Positions 17,380 through 27,261 of a stretch of DNA of 64,000 nt are shown here, piece after piece. Positions within the stretch are counted from its first letter, which is position 1, and every line of letters begins with the position of its first letter. The position numbers were made by a program, and so were the translations under genes. The DNA comes from a bacterium (lineage in GTDB: Bacteria; Vulcanimicrobiota; JABDET01). The stretch spans positions 19,087 through 83,086 of the forward strand of contig JAKAVV010000006.1 in NCBI GenBank assembly GCA_021817145.1, written 5' to 3'. Below the pieces are notes generated by a model that did not search any database, was not told the DNA's origin, and worked only from the letters and a program-made list of their open reading frames with translations.

Positions 17380-18191
17380 GGATGAATCGATCCGGGGAAA
17401 AAATTGGAACCAAGAAAAGTTAAAATGACCAGTAGAAATCCAGCAATAATCAGAATGGCAGGCTTTTTCCCTTTTGCCCCGGCAAGGGTGCGGACGTGAA
17501 TATAAATCGCATAGATAATCCAGGTGAATAAAGCTAATTTTTCTTTTGGATTCCAACTCCACCAGGATCCCCACCAGCGATTTGCCCAGATGCTGCCTAG
17601 AGCGATTCCTATGGTTAAAAGCACAAATCCGATGTTTACCAAACGATTGGTGATAGAATCTAGCAAGTGCAGGGGAGGCAGCTTTTTGGAAAGATGAATC
17701 GAACGTTTTTGATGAAGCAGATAATCTTGAATTAAGTAACTGACTGAAGCGGAAAAGGCAAGAGCAAATAATCCAAAAGATGCCAGGATAATGGCAACAT
17801 GAATCATGAGCAGAATTCCTGAGAGTTCAGGGGAATGGGTTTGCGAGGCAGCTGCATTGGGATAAGCATAAGAGATGAGGGTTGCCAGAAAGGCAAGGGC
17901 TGTGGAAAAAAAGCCAAATCCACGCAGCTGCCATTTCCACTGGATCGCAAGATAAAAACAGATAATTGAAGCAGAAAAGGCTCCTAAAGCTTCATGAATA
18001 TTTAAAATAGGGAAATGTTTTAGAGTAATCCATTCTATGAGAATGGACAGGAGTTGGGAGCCTAGCCCTGAGAGAGCAAAAATGAATCCAAATTTTTCAA
18101 GAGCCTTCTGTTCAAGCCAGATTTGGAGTAAAAAGAAAAAATTTGAGATCCCATACAAACAAGCAGCAGTCATCCAGAAGAGAGCAGTCAC
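17376..18191 (-). CDS. CcsA/HemX-family cytochrome c assembly membrane protein
   Basis: A 271-residue polytopic membrane protein with about eight hydrophobic segments. The haem-handling WWD-type motif appears as RWWGSWWSWNPKEK near residue 210, and conserved histidines lie in flanking loops. Proteins of this family located between hemA and hemC are usually called HemX or the CcsA part of the system II cytochrome c synthase. Both neighbours overlap it by 4 bp, a tightly coupled operon. Whether it delivers haem to apocytochromes or influences glutamyl-tRNA reductase cannot be told from sequence. Confidence 0.85.
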   Translation of the reverse strand: MTALFWMTAACLYGISNFFFLLQIWLEQKALEKFGFIFALSGLGSQLLSILIEWITLKHFPILNIHEALGAFSASIICFYLAIQWKWQLRGFGFFSTALAFLATLISYAYPNAAASQTHSPELSGILLMIHVAIILASFGLFALAFSASVSYLIQDYLLHQKRSIHLSKKLPPLHLLDSITNRLVNIGFVLLTIGIALGSIWANRWWGSWWSWNPKEKLALFTWIIYAIYIHVRTLAGAKGKKPAILIIAGFLLVILTFLGSNFFPGSIHP

Positions 18192-19486
18192 TTTTCATTT
18201 CCTTTTTGATGGTCATCATCAAGTTTAAATAAATGGCGGGTTATTTCAAGATATTCCTCTCCTAATGGATGATGCGCCAGAGCTTTTAATTGGATTAAAG
18301 GTTCGTGCAAGATTTTGGCGATCAGGGTGTCTGTGAATTGTTCTAAAACAGCTTTCTCTTTTTCGCTGAGATTGGGAAGGCGGTTAACAAATTTTTGAAG
18401 CTCCTGTTCTTTTATTTTTTTTGTTTTCTCTGTTAAGGCTTTAATGGTGGGCACAATCTGCCGTGATTGATGCCAGGTATAAAATTCTTGGAGCTCTTCT
18501 TCAATAATCATGTTTGCTTTCATGATCTCTTTTTGAAAAGCCTGGTTGGATTCTTCTACAATATGTTTTAAATCATCAATATTATAGAGAAAAAGGTTTT
18601 CAATTTTGGAGGCGTTTTCTTCTACGTCTCTTGGCACAGCAATATCAATGATAAAAAGAGGGGAATGACGTCTCTGCTTCATGATTTCTTCCAAGTCGTT
18701 TTTTTTGAGGATAGGAGTGGATGAGCCTGTTGCTGTAATAACAATATCGCTTTTGACAAGAGGATGGGCAAGAGCTTCAAGGGGAAAAGCGGTTCCATTT
18801 AATCTCTGCGCCAACTCTTGAGCTTTTTGATAAGTTCGGTTTGCGACCATAATCTGAGACACTCCGCTTTCCATTAAGGCTTCCAGAACAATTTCCCCAA
18901 TTTCTCCGGCTCCTATGACTAAAACCGCTCTTTCCTGCAAATCTTCAAAAATTTGTTTTGCCAGCTCAACAGCAGCTTCCCCGATAGAACCAGGGTTTTC
19001 TCCAACCATGGTTTCGTTTCGGATTTTTTTCCCTGCTTCAATTGCCCGCTGGAATAAACGATGAAGAGTTGTCCCAAGGGATTGATGGGTCTGTCCAATT
19101 TTGTACGACTGTTTAACCTGTCCTAAAATTTGATTCTCTCCCAGAACAAGGGAATCTAGTCCTGCTGTTACCCGGAAGAGATGTCTGGCAGCATTCATTC
19201 CTTCTTTTGTATAGAGATGGTAGAGGAAAAAATCGGGCGGAATTTGATGAAAATCACTGAGGTAAGAGACAATTGGCTGAGTTTTAGGAAGTGTATTCAT
19301 GATGGCATATATTTCAGTCCTGTTGCAAGTTGAAAGAATGACTGCTTCTCTGATTTCAGGGACTTCTTTTAATCTTTCAAAGGCGGCATCAAACTGTTCA
19401 GGATGGAATGAGATTTTTTCTCGAATTCTTAGTTCGGTTTTATGGTTTAATCCGGTAACCAGTAAATTTATTTGAGGGCTTTCCAA
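18188..19486 (-). CDS. hemA: Glutamyl-tRNA reductase
   Basis: Reduces glutamyl-tRNA to glutamate-1-semialdehyde with NADPH, the first step of C5-pathway haem synthesis. The N-terminal catalytic domain holds LLVTGLNHKTELRIREK and STCNRTEIYA, with the nucleophilic cysteine at residue 54. The NADPH domain shows VIGAGEIGE, and the C-terminal helical dimerisation domain ends the 432-residue protein. The start overlaps the menG stop by 19 bp. Its use implies the glutamate route to aminolevulinate, consistent with hemB elsewhere in the window. Confidence 0.96.
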   Translation of the reverse strand: MESPQINLLVTGLNHKTELRIREKISFHPEQFDAAFERLKEVPEIREAVILSTCNRTEIYAIMNTLPKTQPIVSYLSDFHQIPPDFFLYHLYTKEGMNAARHLFRVTAGLDSLVLGENQILGQVKQSYKIGQTHQSLGTTLHRLFQRAIEAGKKIRNETMVGENPGSIGEAAVELAKQIFEDLQERAVLVIGAGEIGEIVLEALMESGVSQIMVANRTYQKAQELAQRLNGTAFPLEALAHPLVKSDIVITATGSSTPILKKNDLEEIMKQRRHSPLFIIDIAVPRDVEENASKIENLFLYNIDDLKHIVEESNQAFQKEIMKANMIIEEELQEFYTWHQSRQIVPTIKALTEKTKKIKEQELQKFVNRLPNLSEKEKAVLEQFTDTLIAKILHEPLIQLKALAHHPLGEEYLEITRHLFKLDDDHQKGNEK

Positions 19487-20142
19487 AGCGTAGCAATTCC
19501 TCCTGACAGCAGCGAGATTTGAACTTCTCTAAATCCAGACGAAGTTAAGGTTTGAGCGATTTGAGCACGTGATTGAAATCGTAAAATAGAGGTTCCAAGA
19601 TAATGGTAAGCTTCTGGATCTTTAGAAACTTTTCCGCCAATAAAGGGTAAGATTGTTGTTAAATAAAAGCTGTGGAAAGGGCGAATCCAGGGGAGATCAG
19701 GGGTTGTTAGATCCAGGAACAAAGCAGTTCCTCCTGGAACAAGAACTCGATAAGCCTCTTGAAATGCTTGATTTAAATCTGGCAGATTTCGTAAAGCAAA
19801 AGCGCTTGTTTCTGCCTGGAAAAAATGATCAGGGAAAGGAAGTTTTAAAGCATCTGCCTGATAAAATTCCGCTTTATTTTCCTTTCGCCCTTTTTTTTTA
19901 GCTAATTCGAGCATAGAGAGGGATAAATCAATTCCTATGACTTCATACCCTTTTTCTGCCATTAAATGCGCTAATTCTCCTGTTCCTGTGCAGGAATCTA
20001 GGATTCTCCCTTGTTTTACAGGAATCGCCTTTATGATTTCCTTTCTCCAGTAAGCATCTAGCCCAAAGGAAAACCAGGTGTTCAGCTTATCATAAGTCGG
20101 AGTAATACGGTCAAACATGGTAATAATAGGGGAAGTATTCAT
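19468..20142 (-). CDS. ubiE: Demethylmenaquinone/ubiquinone methyltransferase
   Basis: A class I SAM-dependent methyltransferase of the UbiE/MenG family. It begins [21 protein letters not shown], has motif I in [19 protein letters not shown] and the family segment [19 protein letters not shown] (UbiE box). It methylates the quinone ring late in menaquinone or ubiquinone synthesis. ATG 20142 gives 224 residues and fits the family N-terminus; a TTG at 20172 would add ten residues. It leads the haem operon, linking quinone and haem supply for respiration. Confidence 0.88.
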   Translation of the reverse strand: MNTSPIITMFDRITPTYDKLNTWFSFGLDAYWRKEIIKAIPVKQGRILDSCTGTGELAHLMAEKGYEVIGIDLSLSMLELAKKKGRKENKAEFYQADALKLPFPDHFFQAETSAFALRNLPDLNQAFQEAYRVLVPGGTALFLDLTTPDLPWIRPFHSFYLTTILPFIGGKVSKDPEAYHYLGTSILRFQSRAQIAQTLTSSGFREVQISLLSGGIATLWKALK

Positions 20143-20252
20143 TTCTGGGAAGAGTTCTCCCCCCCTGTCCAAAAGTCCTATTCCCTGGGATGTACGAATG
20201 GACCTTTACGGTTAAGGTTTTTGGGAGTAAAATTGAGAGTGGAGGGATTAAA

Positions 20253-21461
20253 ATGCCAAAAAAGATGAATTTAGATTCTCTGCCTGCTGCGCCAGAGCAG
20301 ACCAGCCAGGAGTTGGTTTTCTTACGTTCTCAAGTGGAAGAAGAAAAAAAGAGAAGAGAAAACCTGGAAAGAGCGTTGAATGATTACATGGATTTGTTGA
20401 AAGATTTGGCTCCTGCCGCTTATTCTGTGATTACAACTGTAGAAAAGGTGCATGGAGCTTTTCAGGAAAGTTATAAAGCTGCCGAGAGTTTAGCTCAAGG
20501 CACTTTCCGTCAGGATCAGATGGTAAAAGAGGTGAATTCCCTTTTTCAGCAGCTGGTTCTTTCTATTGAACAGATTGCAAAAGGGGCTCAAGAACAGAGC
20601 AAAGCTGTTGATGACACAAGCCGTTCCACAGATAAAATGAACATGGCGATTGAACAGGTGGCTCGAGAGGCTGTTAATTTGGCAAATGTTTCTTTTCGAA
20701 CAGGGGAAGCCGCGAAAAAAGGGGAGGATGCTGTTTCAAGAACAATGGAAGGAATGAATAGCATGAAAAATACGGTTTTTGGAGCCGCAGAAAAGATTCG
20801 TTCTCTTGGGCAGAGTTCAGAAATGATTGGAGAGATTGTAGAAGTGATTGATGAAATTGCCGATCAGACCAATCTTCTCGCTTTAAATGCAGCGATTGAG
20901 GCTGCTAGAGCTGGAGAACATGGAAGAGGTTTTGCTGTTGTGGCTGATGAGGTGAGAAAATTAGCTGAGCGGTCTCAAAAAGCCACAAAAGAGATAGGCA
21001 GGTTGATTTCAGCGATTCAAAAAGGGACTCAAGAAGCTGTTTCAGCTATGGAAAAAGGAAGAATAGAGGCTGAAGACGGGTCTAAAATCGCTGCTGACGC
21101 AGGGGTTGCTTTAAAAGAGATTTTAGATGTTATCCATGCGACAAATTCGCAGGTTCAGAATATTTCTTCTGCTGCTGAACAACTCGCCCAGGAAAGCAGT
21201 TCTCTGGTTAAAGGGATTTCCGATGTTGCTGCAGTTGTCCAGGAAAACACCGCTGCAACTGAAGAGATGGCTGCCAGCACAACAGAGGTGTCTAAAGCAT
21301 TTGAAGGACTGGTGCAGCTCTTTAATGAAAATGCTTCTAATGTTGAAGTGATTGCTTATGGAACAAATGAAGTCCAGGCAGTGGTTCAGGAGATGGTGGA
21401 AGCAGCGAACAAGCTTGGGGTTTTATCCGATAGATTCAGCACAAAATTGATCGGCTCCTAG
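20253..21461 (+). CDS. Soluble methyl-accepting chemotaxis protein
   Basis: A 402-residue chemoreceptor without membrane helices. The first 70 residues form a coiled coil ([19 protein letters not shown]). The C-terminal signalling domain holds the highly conserved hairpin tip [21 protein letters not shown] followed by [18 protein letters not shown]. There is no recognisable sensory domain and no C-terminal pentapeptide for CheR docking. The start at ATG 20253 has GGAGGG 6 nt upstream. As first gene of the che operon it is likely the cytoplasmic receptor feeding the CheA encoded downstream. Confidence 0.92.
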   Translation: MPKKMNLDSLPAAPEQTSQELVFLRSQVEEEKKRRENLERALNDYMDLLKDLAPAAYSVITTVEKVHGAFQESYKAAESLAQGTFRQDQMVKEVNSLFQQLVLSIEQIAKGAQEQSKAVDDTSRSTDKMNMAIEQVAREAVNLANVSFRTGEAAKKGEDAVSRTMEGMNSMKNTVFGAAEKIRSLGQSSEMIGEIVEVIDEIADQTNLLALNAAIEAARAGEHGRGFAVVADEVRKLAERSQKATKEIGRLISAIQKGTQEAVSAMEKGRIEAEDGSKIAADAGVALKEILDVIHATNSQVQNISSAAEQLAQESSSLVKGISDVAAVVQENTAATEEMAASTTEVSKAFEGLVQLFNENASNVEVIAYGTNEVQAVVQEMVEAANKLGVLSDRFSTKLIGS

Positions 21462-21469
21462 AGGAACCC

Positions 21470-22714
21470 ATGAAATCCAGCCAAACTCTTTTAATCTGCT
21501 TAATGGATTCCTCTCTCCAAGGATCCTTGATGGAAATCGCTGAAAGATTTGGATTTATTCCTCAATCTGTTTCAGATATTCCTTTAAAAGATCAAATAGG
21601 AACCATTCTACCTGATCTATATTTAATTGACAGCAAATGGATTAATGAGACAGGGCACACTTATTTACAGGAGATTCAGGAAGATTTCCCTTCTATCTGG
21701 ATCTACGTCCTGGCTGATAAAGAAGATTCAGAAGCAGTTCTTTTTCAATCTTTAAAATCTGGTGCAAGAGGGTGGATCTTCAAACAAGAGCCTGAGGATC
21801 TGCTGAAAGAATTAAAGGATTTGAAAGGAAAAGGAGTTTTTTTAAAGCCTTCTGTTTCTCAATGCATTTTAAATGAGTTTATCTCTTTTGCATCAGGGGA
21901 GCCTCTCCTTTCTATTGAAGAAGAACTTTTGAAAAGCAGCGCCTCAGGATTGACCCCTTTGCAGATTGAAAAGAAATTGGGGATTTCCAAGAAATTTTTA
22001 AAATCCCACTGGGAGAGTATATGGCAGAAATTAAATATTAATGCAAAAGCAAAGGCTGAGTTGGAAGAGTTTGCAAAAAAGGAGGTAGAGCAGACAATGA
22101 GCCCAAAATTGGCAGCAGAAGAGAATCAAACAGGTGAACAGGGCCCTGTTGATCCGCCCTCTGCTTTGCAGGCGCCCGTCTTGCAGTCACCCGTTTTGCA
22201 GTCTGATTCTTCACTGCATTATGGGCCGCCAGAACGAGAAAAAAAAGGTGAAAATATTGAAATTTTGCAATTTGTTACTTTTCAGATAGGGAAAGAGGAG
22301 TTTGCTTTAAAAATTACGGATTTACAAGAAATTCAGAGACTGCTTCCGATTACATCAGTGCCTAAAGTCTCCTCTTATATCGAGGGGATTGTTAATTTGA
22401 GGGGGCGAATCATTCCCATTATTGATTTAAGGAAAAAGCTGGGGTTTGAACCAAAGGAATTGACAAAAGAAGCGCGGATTATGGTGATCCATGATGAGGA
22501 AACAAAAGGGATTATCGGGATGATTGTGGATTCCGTTAAAGAGGTCTTAAGAATCTCTTCTGATTTAATTCAGCCCCCTCCTTCTTTAATTTTAAAAAAG
22601 GAAGGGGATTATATTCAAGGGATTGTGAATCTGGAGGAAAGGCTTGTTTTATTGGTAGATACGAGAAAAATAATCTCGGTTCCCCAGTCTGGGATAGAAT
22701 TTGTGGAGAAATAG
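21470..22714 (+). CDS. Receiver-HTH-CheW fusion protein
   Basis: A 414-residue protein with three regions. Residues 1-125 form a NarL-type receiver: the phospho-acceptor Asp is present in PDLYLID and the Lys in GWIFKQ, but the Thr/Ser position is Ala. Residues 140-205 match a LuxR/GerE helix-turn-helix (GLTPLQIEKKLGISKKFLKSHW). A Pro/Gln-rich linker with repeats of the type ALQAPVLQSPVLQS leads to a complete CheW domain (about 265-410; VTFQIGKEEFALKI, VNLRGRIIPIIDLR). CheW couples receptor to CheA; the added regulator is unusual. It lies between the MCP and cheA genes. Confidence 0.85.
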   Translation: MKSSQTLLICLMDSSLQGSLMEIAERFGFIPQSVSDIPLKDQIGTILPDLYLIDSKWINETGHTYLQEIQEDFPSIWIYVLADKEDSEAVLFQSLKSGARGWIFKQEPEDLLKELKDLKGKGVFLKPSVSQCILNEFISFASGEPLLSIEEELLKSSASGLTPLQIEKKLGISKKFLKSHWESIWQKLNINAKAKAELEEFAKKEVEQTMSPKLAAEENQTGEQGPVDPPSALQAPVLQSPVLQSDSSLHYGPPEREKKGENIEILQFVTFQIGKEEFALKITDLQEIQRLLPITSVPKVSSYIEGIVNLRGRIIPIIDLRKKLGFEPKELTKEARIMVIHDEETKGIIGMIVDSVKEVLRISSDLIQPPPSLILKKEGDYIQGIVNLEERLVLLVDTRKIISVPQSGIEFVEK

Positions 22715-22716
22715 AG

Positions 22717-24714
22717 ATGCTCGGATTTTCGATTTCTAAGGAAGAATTGAAAGTTTTTCTAGAGGAACTGGAAGAACTTTTGCAAGGATTTGAACTTCAG
22801 ATTTTAAATTTGGAAAAGCAGGTTACCCCTGAAGGAGTTCAAGAGCTTTTTCGGATTGCTCATACGATTAAAGGGTCTGCAGCCAGTATTGGATACGATT
22901 CCATTGCGAAATTAACGCATACGGTTGAGTCGGTTTTGGATTCTGTTCGTCAGGGAAAGCTGCAGGTGAATCGAGAAATGATTGAGTTGTTTTTCTCCTC
23001 ACTTGATCTTTTAAGACAATTTAAAGATGGGATTGCCTCGGGAAAATACGCAAACCCAGATATTTCCGGACTCCATCATTCTCTTGAGAGTTTAGTGAAA
23101 AAAGGAGGAGAAAAAAAAGAGCCCGCTCTTAAGGGAACATCTAAAGGGCAGTTCTCAAAATCCGCTGATTCTTCTCTTTTAGCCCCTGGAGAAAATCTTT
23201 ATGAAGTGGTGATTCGATTTGCTGCTGATTGTGAGCTGCCCAGTGTTCGAGCTTTCCAGGCTCATCTCGAATTAGAAAAATTAGGGGAAGTTTTACAGTC
23301 TTTTCCTACTCTTGAAGAACTGAAAGCTGGAGCAGGGGAGTTTTCCGAGTTCCTCGTTTCTCTAAAATCCAGGAAAGATTCTGATTCTATTCTTAGATCT
23401 TTGAAATCTGTGTCAGAGCTTTCTGAGGCAAAAGTAGTAAAAATGGCGCACCCAGAACAAAAAGAAGGGGATTCACTTCATGGTCCTGATCTTAAGCAAG
23501 AATTAAAAACTGCTCGGACAATTCGGGTGAACGTCGATGTTTTTGAAAATCTTATGAATTTGGTTGGAGAGATTGTTATTGATAAAACCCGTTTAATCAG
23601 TCTTGGAACAGAACTTGCTTCAAGAGGAGAAGGAGGGGTTTATGGGGAGGAGATTCTAGAGACAACTCAGCATCTGGATAAAATGACAAGCGAACTTCAG
23701 GAGCAAATTATGAAAGCTCGACTTGTGCCGATTGATTTGATCTTTAAGAAATTTCCAAGAATGGTTAGAGATTTATCCGCTCGTTCCGGTAAAACGATAG
23801 AGTTTGAGATGTTTGGAGAAGACACGCAGCTGGACCGCGCTATTGTGGAAGAAATGATTGATCCCCTTATTCATCTCTTAAGAAATGCAGTGGATCACGG
23901 GATTGAACCCCCAGAAATACGTCAGAATCGGGGGAAACCTGCTTTTGGAAGGATTAAGCTTTCTGCTTATCAGGAGGAAAACCATGTCGTTATCCAGCTG
24001 CAGGATGATGGTGGGGGGATTGATGTTGAAAAAGTTAAACATCGCGCTGTTGAGAAAGGAATAATAACAAAAGAAGAATCAAAATCAATGAGTTATCAAG
24101 AAGCCTTATATTTGATCTTCCTCCCTGGATTTTCAACTGCGGAAAAGGTAACGGATCTTTCTGGGCGCGGGGTTGGAATGGATATTGTGAAAGCGAATCT
24201 CCAGAAAATTGGCGGAACCCTGGATATCAAGACCGAGGTTGGAATAGGGACCACTTTTACGGTTAAAATTCCTTTGACTCTTGCCATTGTGCAGGCTTTA
24301 ATGGTTTTGCATCATCATACCGTTTTTGCCATTCCTCTTGGAGTTGTGAGAGAAATCGTTAAACTGCAGGAAGATAAGATTCAGACTCTTGGGGGGAAAC
24401 AGGTTTTCGTTTTAAGAGGAGAAGTGCTCCCTTTGACCTGGATTGGCGAGTTTTATGATGAGCCATTCCCAGAACATAAAGGGGTTTATAACATTGTCGT
24501 CGTATCTTATGGAGAGAGCCTTGTGGGGGTTTTAGTGGATGAGTTTTTGAATAAGCAAGAGGTTGTTATTAAAACAATGGGATCTCTGATTGGAGATGTG
24601 TCAGGAGTTGCGGGCGCGACAATCTTAGGGGATGGAACAGTTGCCTTGATCTTTGATGTTCAGTCATTTTTGAATTTGGTGAGCAGAAGTCGCCGCTTCA
24701 GCCAGGCTGCATGA
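22717..24714 (+). CDS. cheA: Chemotaxis histidine kinase
   Basis: A 665-residue kinase with the CheA order: Hpt domain with the phospho-accepting His at residue 49 in AHTIKGSAASIG; a linker/P2-like region; dimerisation helices (FENLMNLVGEIVIDKTRL); an ATPase with HLLRNAVDHGIE (N box) and LSGRGVGMDIVK (G box); and a C-terminal CheW-like P5 domain. It autophosphorylates under receptor control and passes phosphate to CheY and CheB, both encoded just downstream. Only 2 bp separate it from the upstream CheW fusion gene, and it overlaps cheY by 4 bp. Confidence 0.96.
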   Translation: MLGFSISKEELKVFLEELEELLQGFELQILNLEKQVTPEGVQELFRIAHTIKGSAASIGYDSIAKLTHTVESVLDSVRQGKLQVNREMIELFFSSLDLLRQFKDGIASGKYANPDISGLHHSLESLVKKGGEKKEPALKGTSKGQFSKSADSSLLAPGENLYEVVIRFAADCELPSVRAFQAHLELEKLGEVLQSFPTLEELKAGAGEFSEFLVSLKSRKDSDSILRSLKSVSELSEAKVVKMAHPEQKEGDSLHGPDLKQELKTARTIRVNVDVFENLMNLVGEIVIDKTRLISLGTELASRGEGGVYGEEILETTQHLDKMTSELQEQIMKARLVPIDLIFKKFPRMVRDLSARSGKTIEFEMFGEDTQLDRAIVEEMIDPLIHLLRNAVDHGIEPPEIRQNRGKPAFGRIKLSAYQEENHVVIQLQDDGGGIDVEKVKHRAVEKGIITKEESKSMSYQEALYLIFLPGFSTAEKVTDLSGRGVGMDIVKANLQKIGGTLDIKTEVGIGTTFTVKIPLTLAIVQALMVLHHHTVFAIPLGVVREIVKLQEDKIQTLGGKQVFVLRGEVLPLTWIGEFYDEPFPEHKGVYNIVVVSYGESLVGVLVDEFLNKQEVVIKTMGSLIGDVSGVAGATILGDGTVALIFDVQSFLNLVSRSRRFSQAA

Positions 24715-25079
24715 AAAGTATTTTAATCGTGGATGACGCGCTTTTTCAGAGGCATCTGGTTAAAGAGATTTTGCAGGATCAGGGGTTTGAGTTAAGGGAA
24801 GCTGCCAGTGGTGAAGAGGCTCTTGAGAAATTAAAGATTTCAGAAACAGATCTGGTGCTGCTGGATATTACTCTGCCAGGGAAAAATGGGTTAGAGACTC
24901 TGGAAGAGATCCGTAGAACACATCCCTTTGTTAAAGTGATTATGGTGACAGCTCAAGCTCAGAAAGGGATTATGCTTCAGGCTGTCAAATTGGGGGCTGA
25001 AGATTATTTGATCAAACCCATTAAGCCTGATAGACTCATTCAAACGGTTCGAAAGGTATTAGAACTAAAGGAGAATTGA
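24711..25079 (+). CDS. cheY: Chemotaxis response regulator CheY
   Basis: A 122-residue stand-alone receiver. The acidic pair is in IVDDALFQRH, the phospho-acceptor Asp in LVLLDITLPGKNG, the switch Thr in VMVTAQAQ and the Lys in YLIKPIKP. It receives phosphate from CheA and acts on the motility machine, flagellar or type IV pilus; that machine is not in the window. It overlaps cheA by 4 bp and is directly followed by the CheC-like gene, whose product may dephosphorylate it. Confidence 0.94.
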   Translation: MKSILIVDDALFQRHLVKEILQDQGFELREAASGEEALEKLKISETDLVLLDITLPGKNGLETLEEIRRTHPFVKVIMVTAQAQKGIMLQAVKLGAEDYLIKPIKPDRLIQTVRKVLELKEN

Positions 25080-25718
25080 ATGCCGGGATCTTCCCGTTTT
25101 GAAGAAATACAAGAAAAAGTTTGGAAAGCGATTGTAAAAAAGGGGAGTGAAGACACCTCTCAAGCCCTGCAGAGCCTTTTAAACAAGCCGATTCAAATGA
25201 CAAGCGCGATAATGGGTTTTCTTCCTATTTCTAAAATTCTTTTTTTAACAGGAGAACCGGATCGTGTGGTTACCTGCGCCAGACTCGTTTTTTCAGGGGA
25301 TATAGAAGGGCATATGTTTTTGATTCTGCCTTTAAAAAGTTGGGAGGAGTGCAAAAATCTCCTGCTGAAAGGGATTGAACAACCTGCTCCAGAATTGGAA
25401 ATTTCCGCTTTTGCTGAAATGGCTAATATTGCCTGTTCTTTTTTTGTTTCAACCCTTGCCAATATGACAGGACTGACGATTCATTTTACTCCCCCTGAAG
25501 TATTAACTGAAATGGCTGCAGCGGTTTTCGAAGAGACTTTAATTCAGTTAAGTTCTGAAACCCAAGAATTATTAACCATTGAAACGACTTTTTTCAGTCA
25601 GGATTCAGAGATTAAGGGATTTTTTTTCTTTATTCCTTTCCCTTCCTCGATTAAAGTGATGACCCAGAGATTTCTTCAAACCACTCCTTCTTCGGGATTG
25701 AATTGGAGGGCAGAATGA
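25080..25718 (+). CDS. CheC/CheX-family phosphatase-like protein
   Basis: A 212-residue protein of the CheC type. The second CheC active-site motif is visible as SAFAEMANIACSFFVSTLANM (E-x2-N). The first motif, which would precede ALQSLLNKPIQM, has lost its Glu/Asn pair (KKGSEDTSQ), so at most one phosphatase site remains. CheC proteins remove phosphate from CheY and bind CheD; the adjoining cheY and cheD genes agree with this. It begins directly after the cheY stop. Chemotactic adaptation is the expected role. Confidence 0.78.
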   Translation: MPGSSRFEEIQEKVWKAIVKKGSEDTSQALQSLLNKPIQMTSAIMGFLPISKILFLTGEPDRVVTCARLVFSGDIEGHMFLILPLKSWEECKNLLLKGIEQPAPELEISAFAEMANIACSFFVSTLANMTGLTIHFTPPEVLTEMAAAVFEETLIQLSSETQELLTIETTFFSQDSEIKGFFFFIPFPSSIKVMTQRFLQTTPSSGLNWRAE

Positions 25719-25747
25719 CCCCCTTCCTCTTTGAACAAGTATAATGA

Positions 25748-26233
25748 ATGATGGAAAAGATTGTGTATGTGGGATTTGGCGAGTATAAGATTTCTGAGGA
25801 TCCTGAAGAGGTTTTAACTGCTTTAGGATTAGGGTCTTGTGTTGCGGTAACTTTGTGGTGTCCGTCAAAAAAGATCGGAGGAATGGTTCATGTCGTGCTC
25901 CCTTTCAGCGATGGACATACTCCTTCTATTTTAGGGAAATACGCAGATACTGGAATTCCTGTTCTTCTGGATGAAATGATAAGAATGGGAGCCCGAAAAA
26001 GCGAAATGATCGTAAAATTGGCAGGAGGAGCTGAGATTTTACGACAGAATTATCCACTTCCAAAACTTGCGATTGGTGAAAAAAATTCAGCGGCATGTGA
26101 AGAGGTTTTGCAAAAATTGAGATTGACGATTGCTGCAAAAGATATAGGAGGTCTTCGAAGCAGACAGGTTAAGTTTTTGGTGAAGACAGGAGAAGTCATG
26201 GTTAAAACGATGAGCGGCATTTTTTCATTATGA
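25748..26233 (+). CDS. cheD: Chemoreceptor glutamine deamidase CheD
   Basis: A 161-residue protein with the CheD catalytic features: Cys in LGLGSCVAVTLWC, His in GGMVHVVLPFSD and the conserved YADTGIPVLLDEM segment. It deamidates receptor glutamines and is modulated by CheC. No strong ribosome site precedes the ATG pair at 25748/25751, so translation may depend on the gene upstream. Its stop overlaps the cheB start by 4 bp. Confidence 0.93.
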   Translation: MMEKIVYVGFGEYKISEDPEEVLTALGLGSCVAVTLWCPSKKIGGMVHVVLPFSDGHTPSILGKYADTGIPVLLDEMIRMGARKSEMIVKLAGGAEILRQNYPLPKLAIGEKNSAACEEVLQKLRLTIAAKDIGGLRSRQVKFLVKTGEVMVKTMSGIFSL

Positions 26234-27261
26234 CTCCTGTTCGCGTTTTAATCGTAGATGATTCCGCTTTTATGCGGATGCAGTTCCGCTCTTTTTTAGA
26301 AGGGGATAATCGCTTCCAGATTCTTGGAGAGGCTCGAGATGGGGAAGAAGCTTTAAAAATGGCTCAGGAATTGAAGCCTGACGTGATAACTCTGGATTTA
26401 GAGCTGCCGAAAAAAAACGGAATTGAAGTTTTGAGGCAGATCATGCAAACCCGCCCTGTTCCAATTTTGATCGTTTCGTCTCATGCAAAAGAAAACGCGC
26501 AGATTACTCTGGATGCCCTTCAATTGGGAGCCGTTGATTTTATCACAAAACCTGCTGCCACTCAGATGAATGAGATGAGGGAGATTTTTCCTGTGAAACT
26601 CCTGCAGGCTGCTCAAGCAAAAATATGGAGGTTATCGAGTTTAATTAAGCTTCCCCCTCCTCCATCTAAATTTCATTTCCCGCTCAAATCCTCCAGACTG
26701 GTTGTTATTGGAGCCTCTATTGGAGGTCCTCAAGCCCTTCGGTATTTGATCCCTCAGCTTCCTTCCGACTTTCCCGCCCCGATTTTAGTGGTTCAGCATT
26801 TACCCAAAGGGTATTCTTCAAAATTTATTGAAGGGCTGGCAAAAGAATCGAAAATTCTTGTTAAAGAAGCGGCTCCTTTTATGAGCCTTCAGAGTGGAAC
26901 CGCGTACATCGCCCCTGGCGGAAAACATTTGGCAGTGAATTCTCAAAGAAAATTGATATTAACAGAAGACCCTCCTGTTAATAGTGTTAGACCTTCTGTG
27001 GATGTCACTCTGGTTTCTTCCTCCAGGATTTTTAAAAAGGATTTAATCGCCATTATTTTGACTGGGATGGGAAAAGACGGGACAAAAGGGGCGATTGAGG
27101 TTAAAATGGCAGGAGGGATCGTGATTGCGGAATCAGAAGCTTCTTGCGTGGTTTATGGAATGAGCAAAAGCGTTATTGAAGCAGGAGCTTGCGATATCGC
27201 TCTTCCTCTGGAAAAGATCTCTGGTTTTGTTATGGAGAAACTTGCTTGTCAGACCGATTGA
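26230..27261 (+). CDS. cheB: Protein-glutamate methylesterase/glutaminase CheB
   Basis: A 343-residue protein with an N-terminal receiver (VDDSAFMRM; phospho-acceptor in LDLELPKKNGIE; Lys in FITKPAA) and a C-terminal methylesterase. The catalytic triad is visible as Ser in GASIGGPQAL, His in VVQHLPKGY and Asp in GMGKDGTKGA. It removes receptor methyl groups during adaptation and opposes CheR, encoded next. Its stop overlaps the likely cheR TTG start. Confidence 0.95.
   Translation: MTPVRVLIVDDSAFMRMQFRSFLEGDNRFQILGEARDGEEALKMAQELKPDVITLDLELPKKNGIEVLRQIMQTRPVPILIVSSHAKENAQITLDALQLGAVDFITKPAATQMNEMREIFPVKLLQAAQAKIWRLSSLIKLPPPPSKFHFPLKSSRLVVIGASIGGPQALRYLIPQLPSDFPAPILVVQHLPKGYSSKFIEGLAKESKILVKEAAPFMSLQSGTAYIAPGGKHLAVNSQRKLILTEDPPVNSVRPSVDVTLVSSSRIFKKDLIAIILTGMGKDGTKGAIEVKMAGGIVIAESEASCVVYGMSKSVIEAGACDIALPLEKISGFVMEKLACQTD

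Noticed and set aside
16471..17574. Longer hemC start at 17574
   Set aside because: The extra 65 residues overlap the ccsA/hemX gene; the conserved hemC N-terminus begins at 17379.
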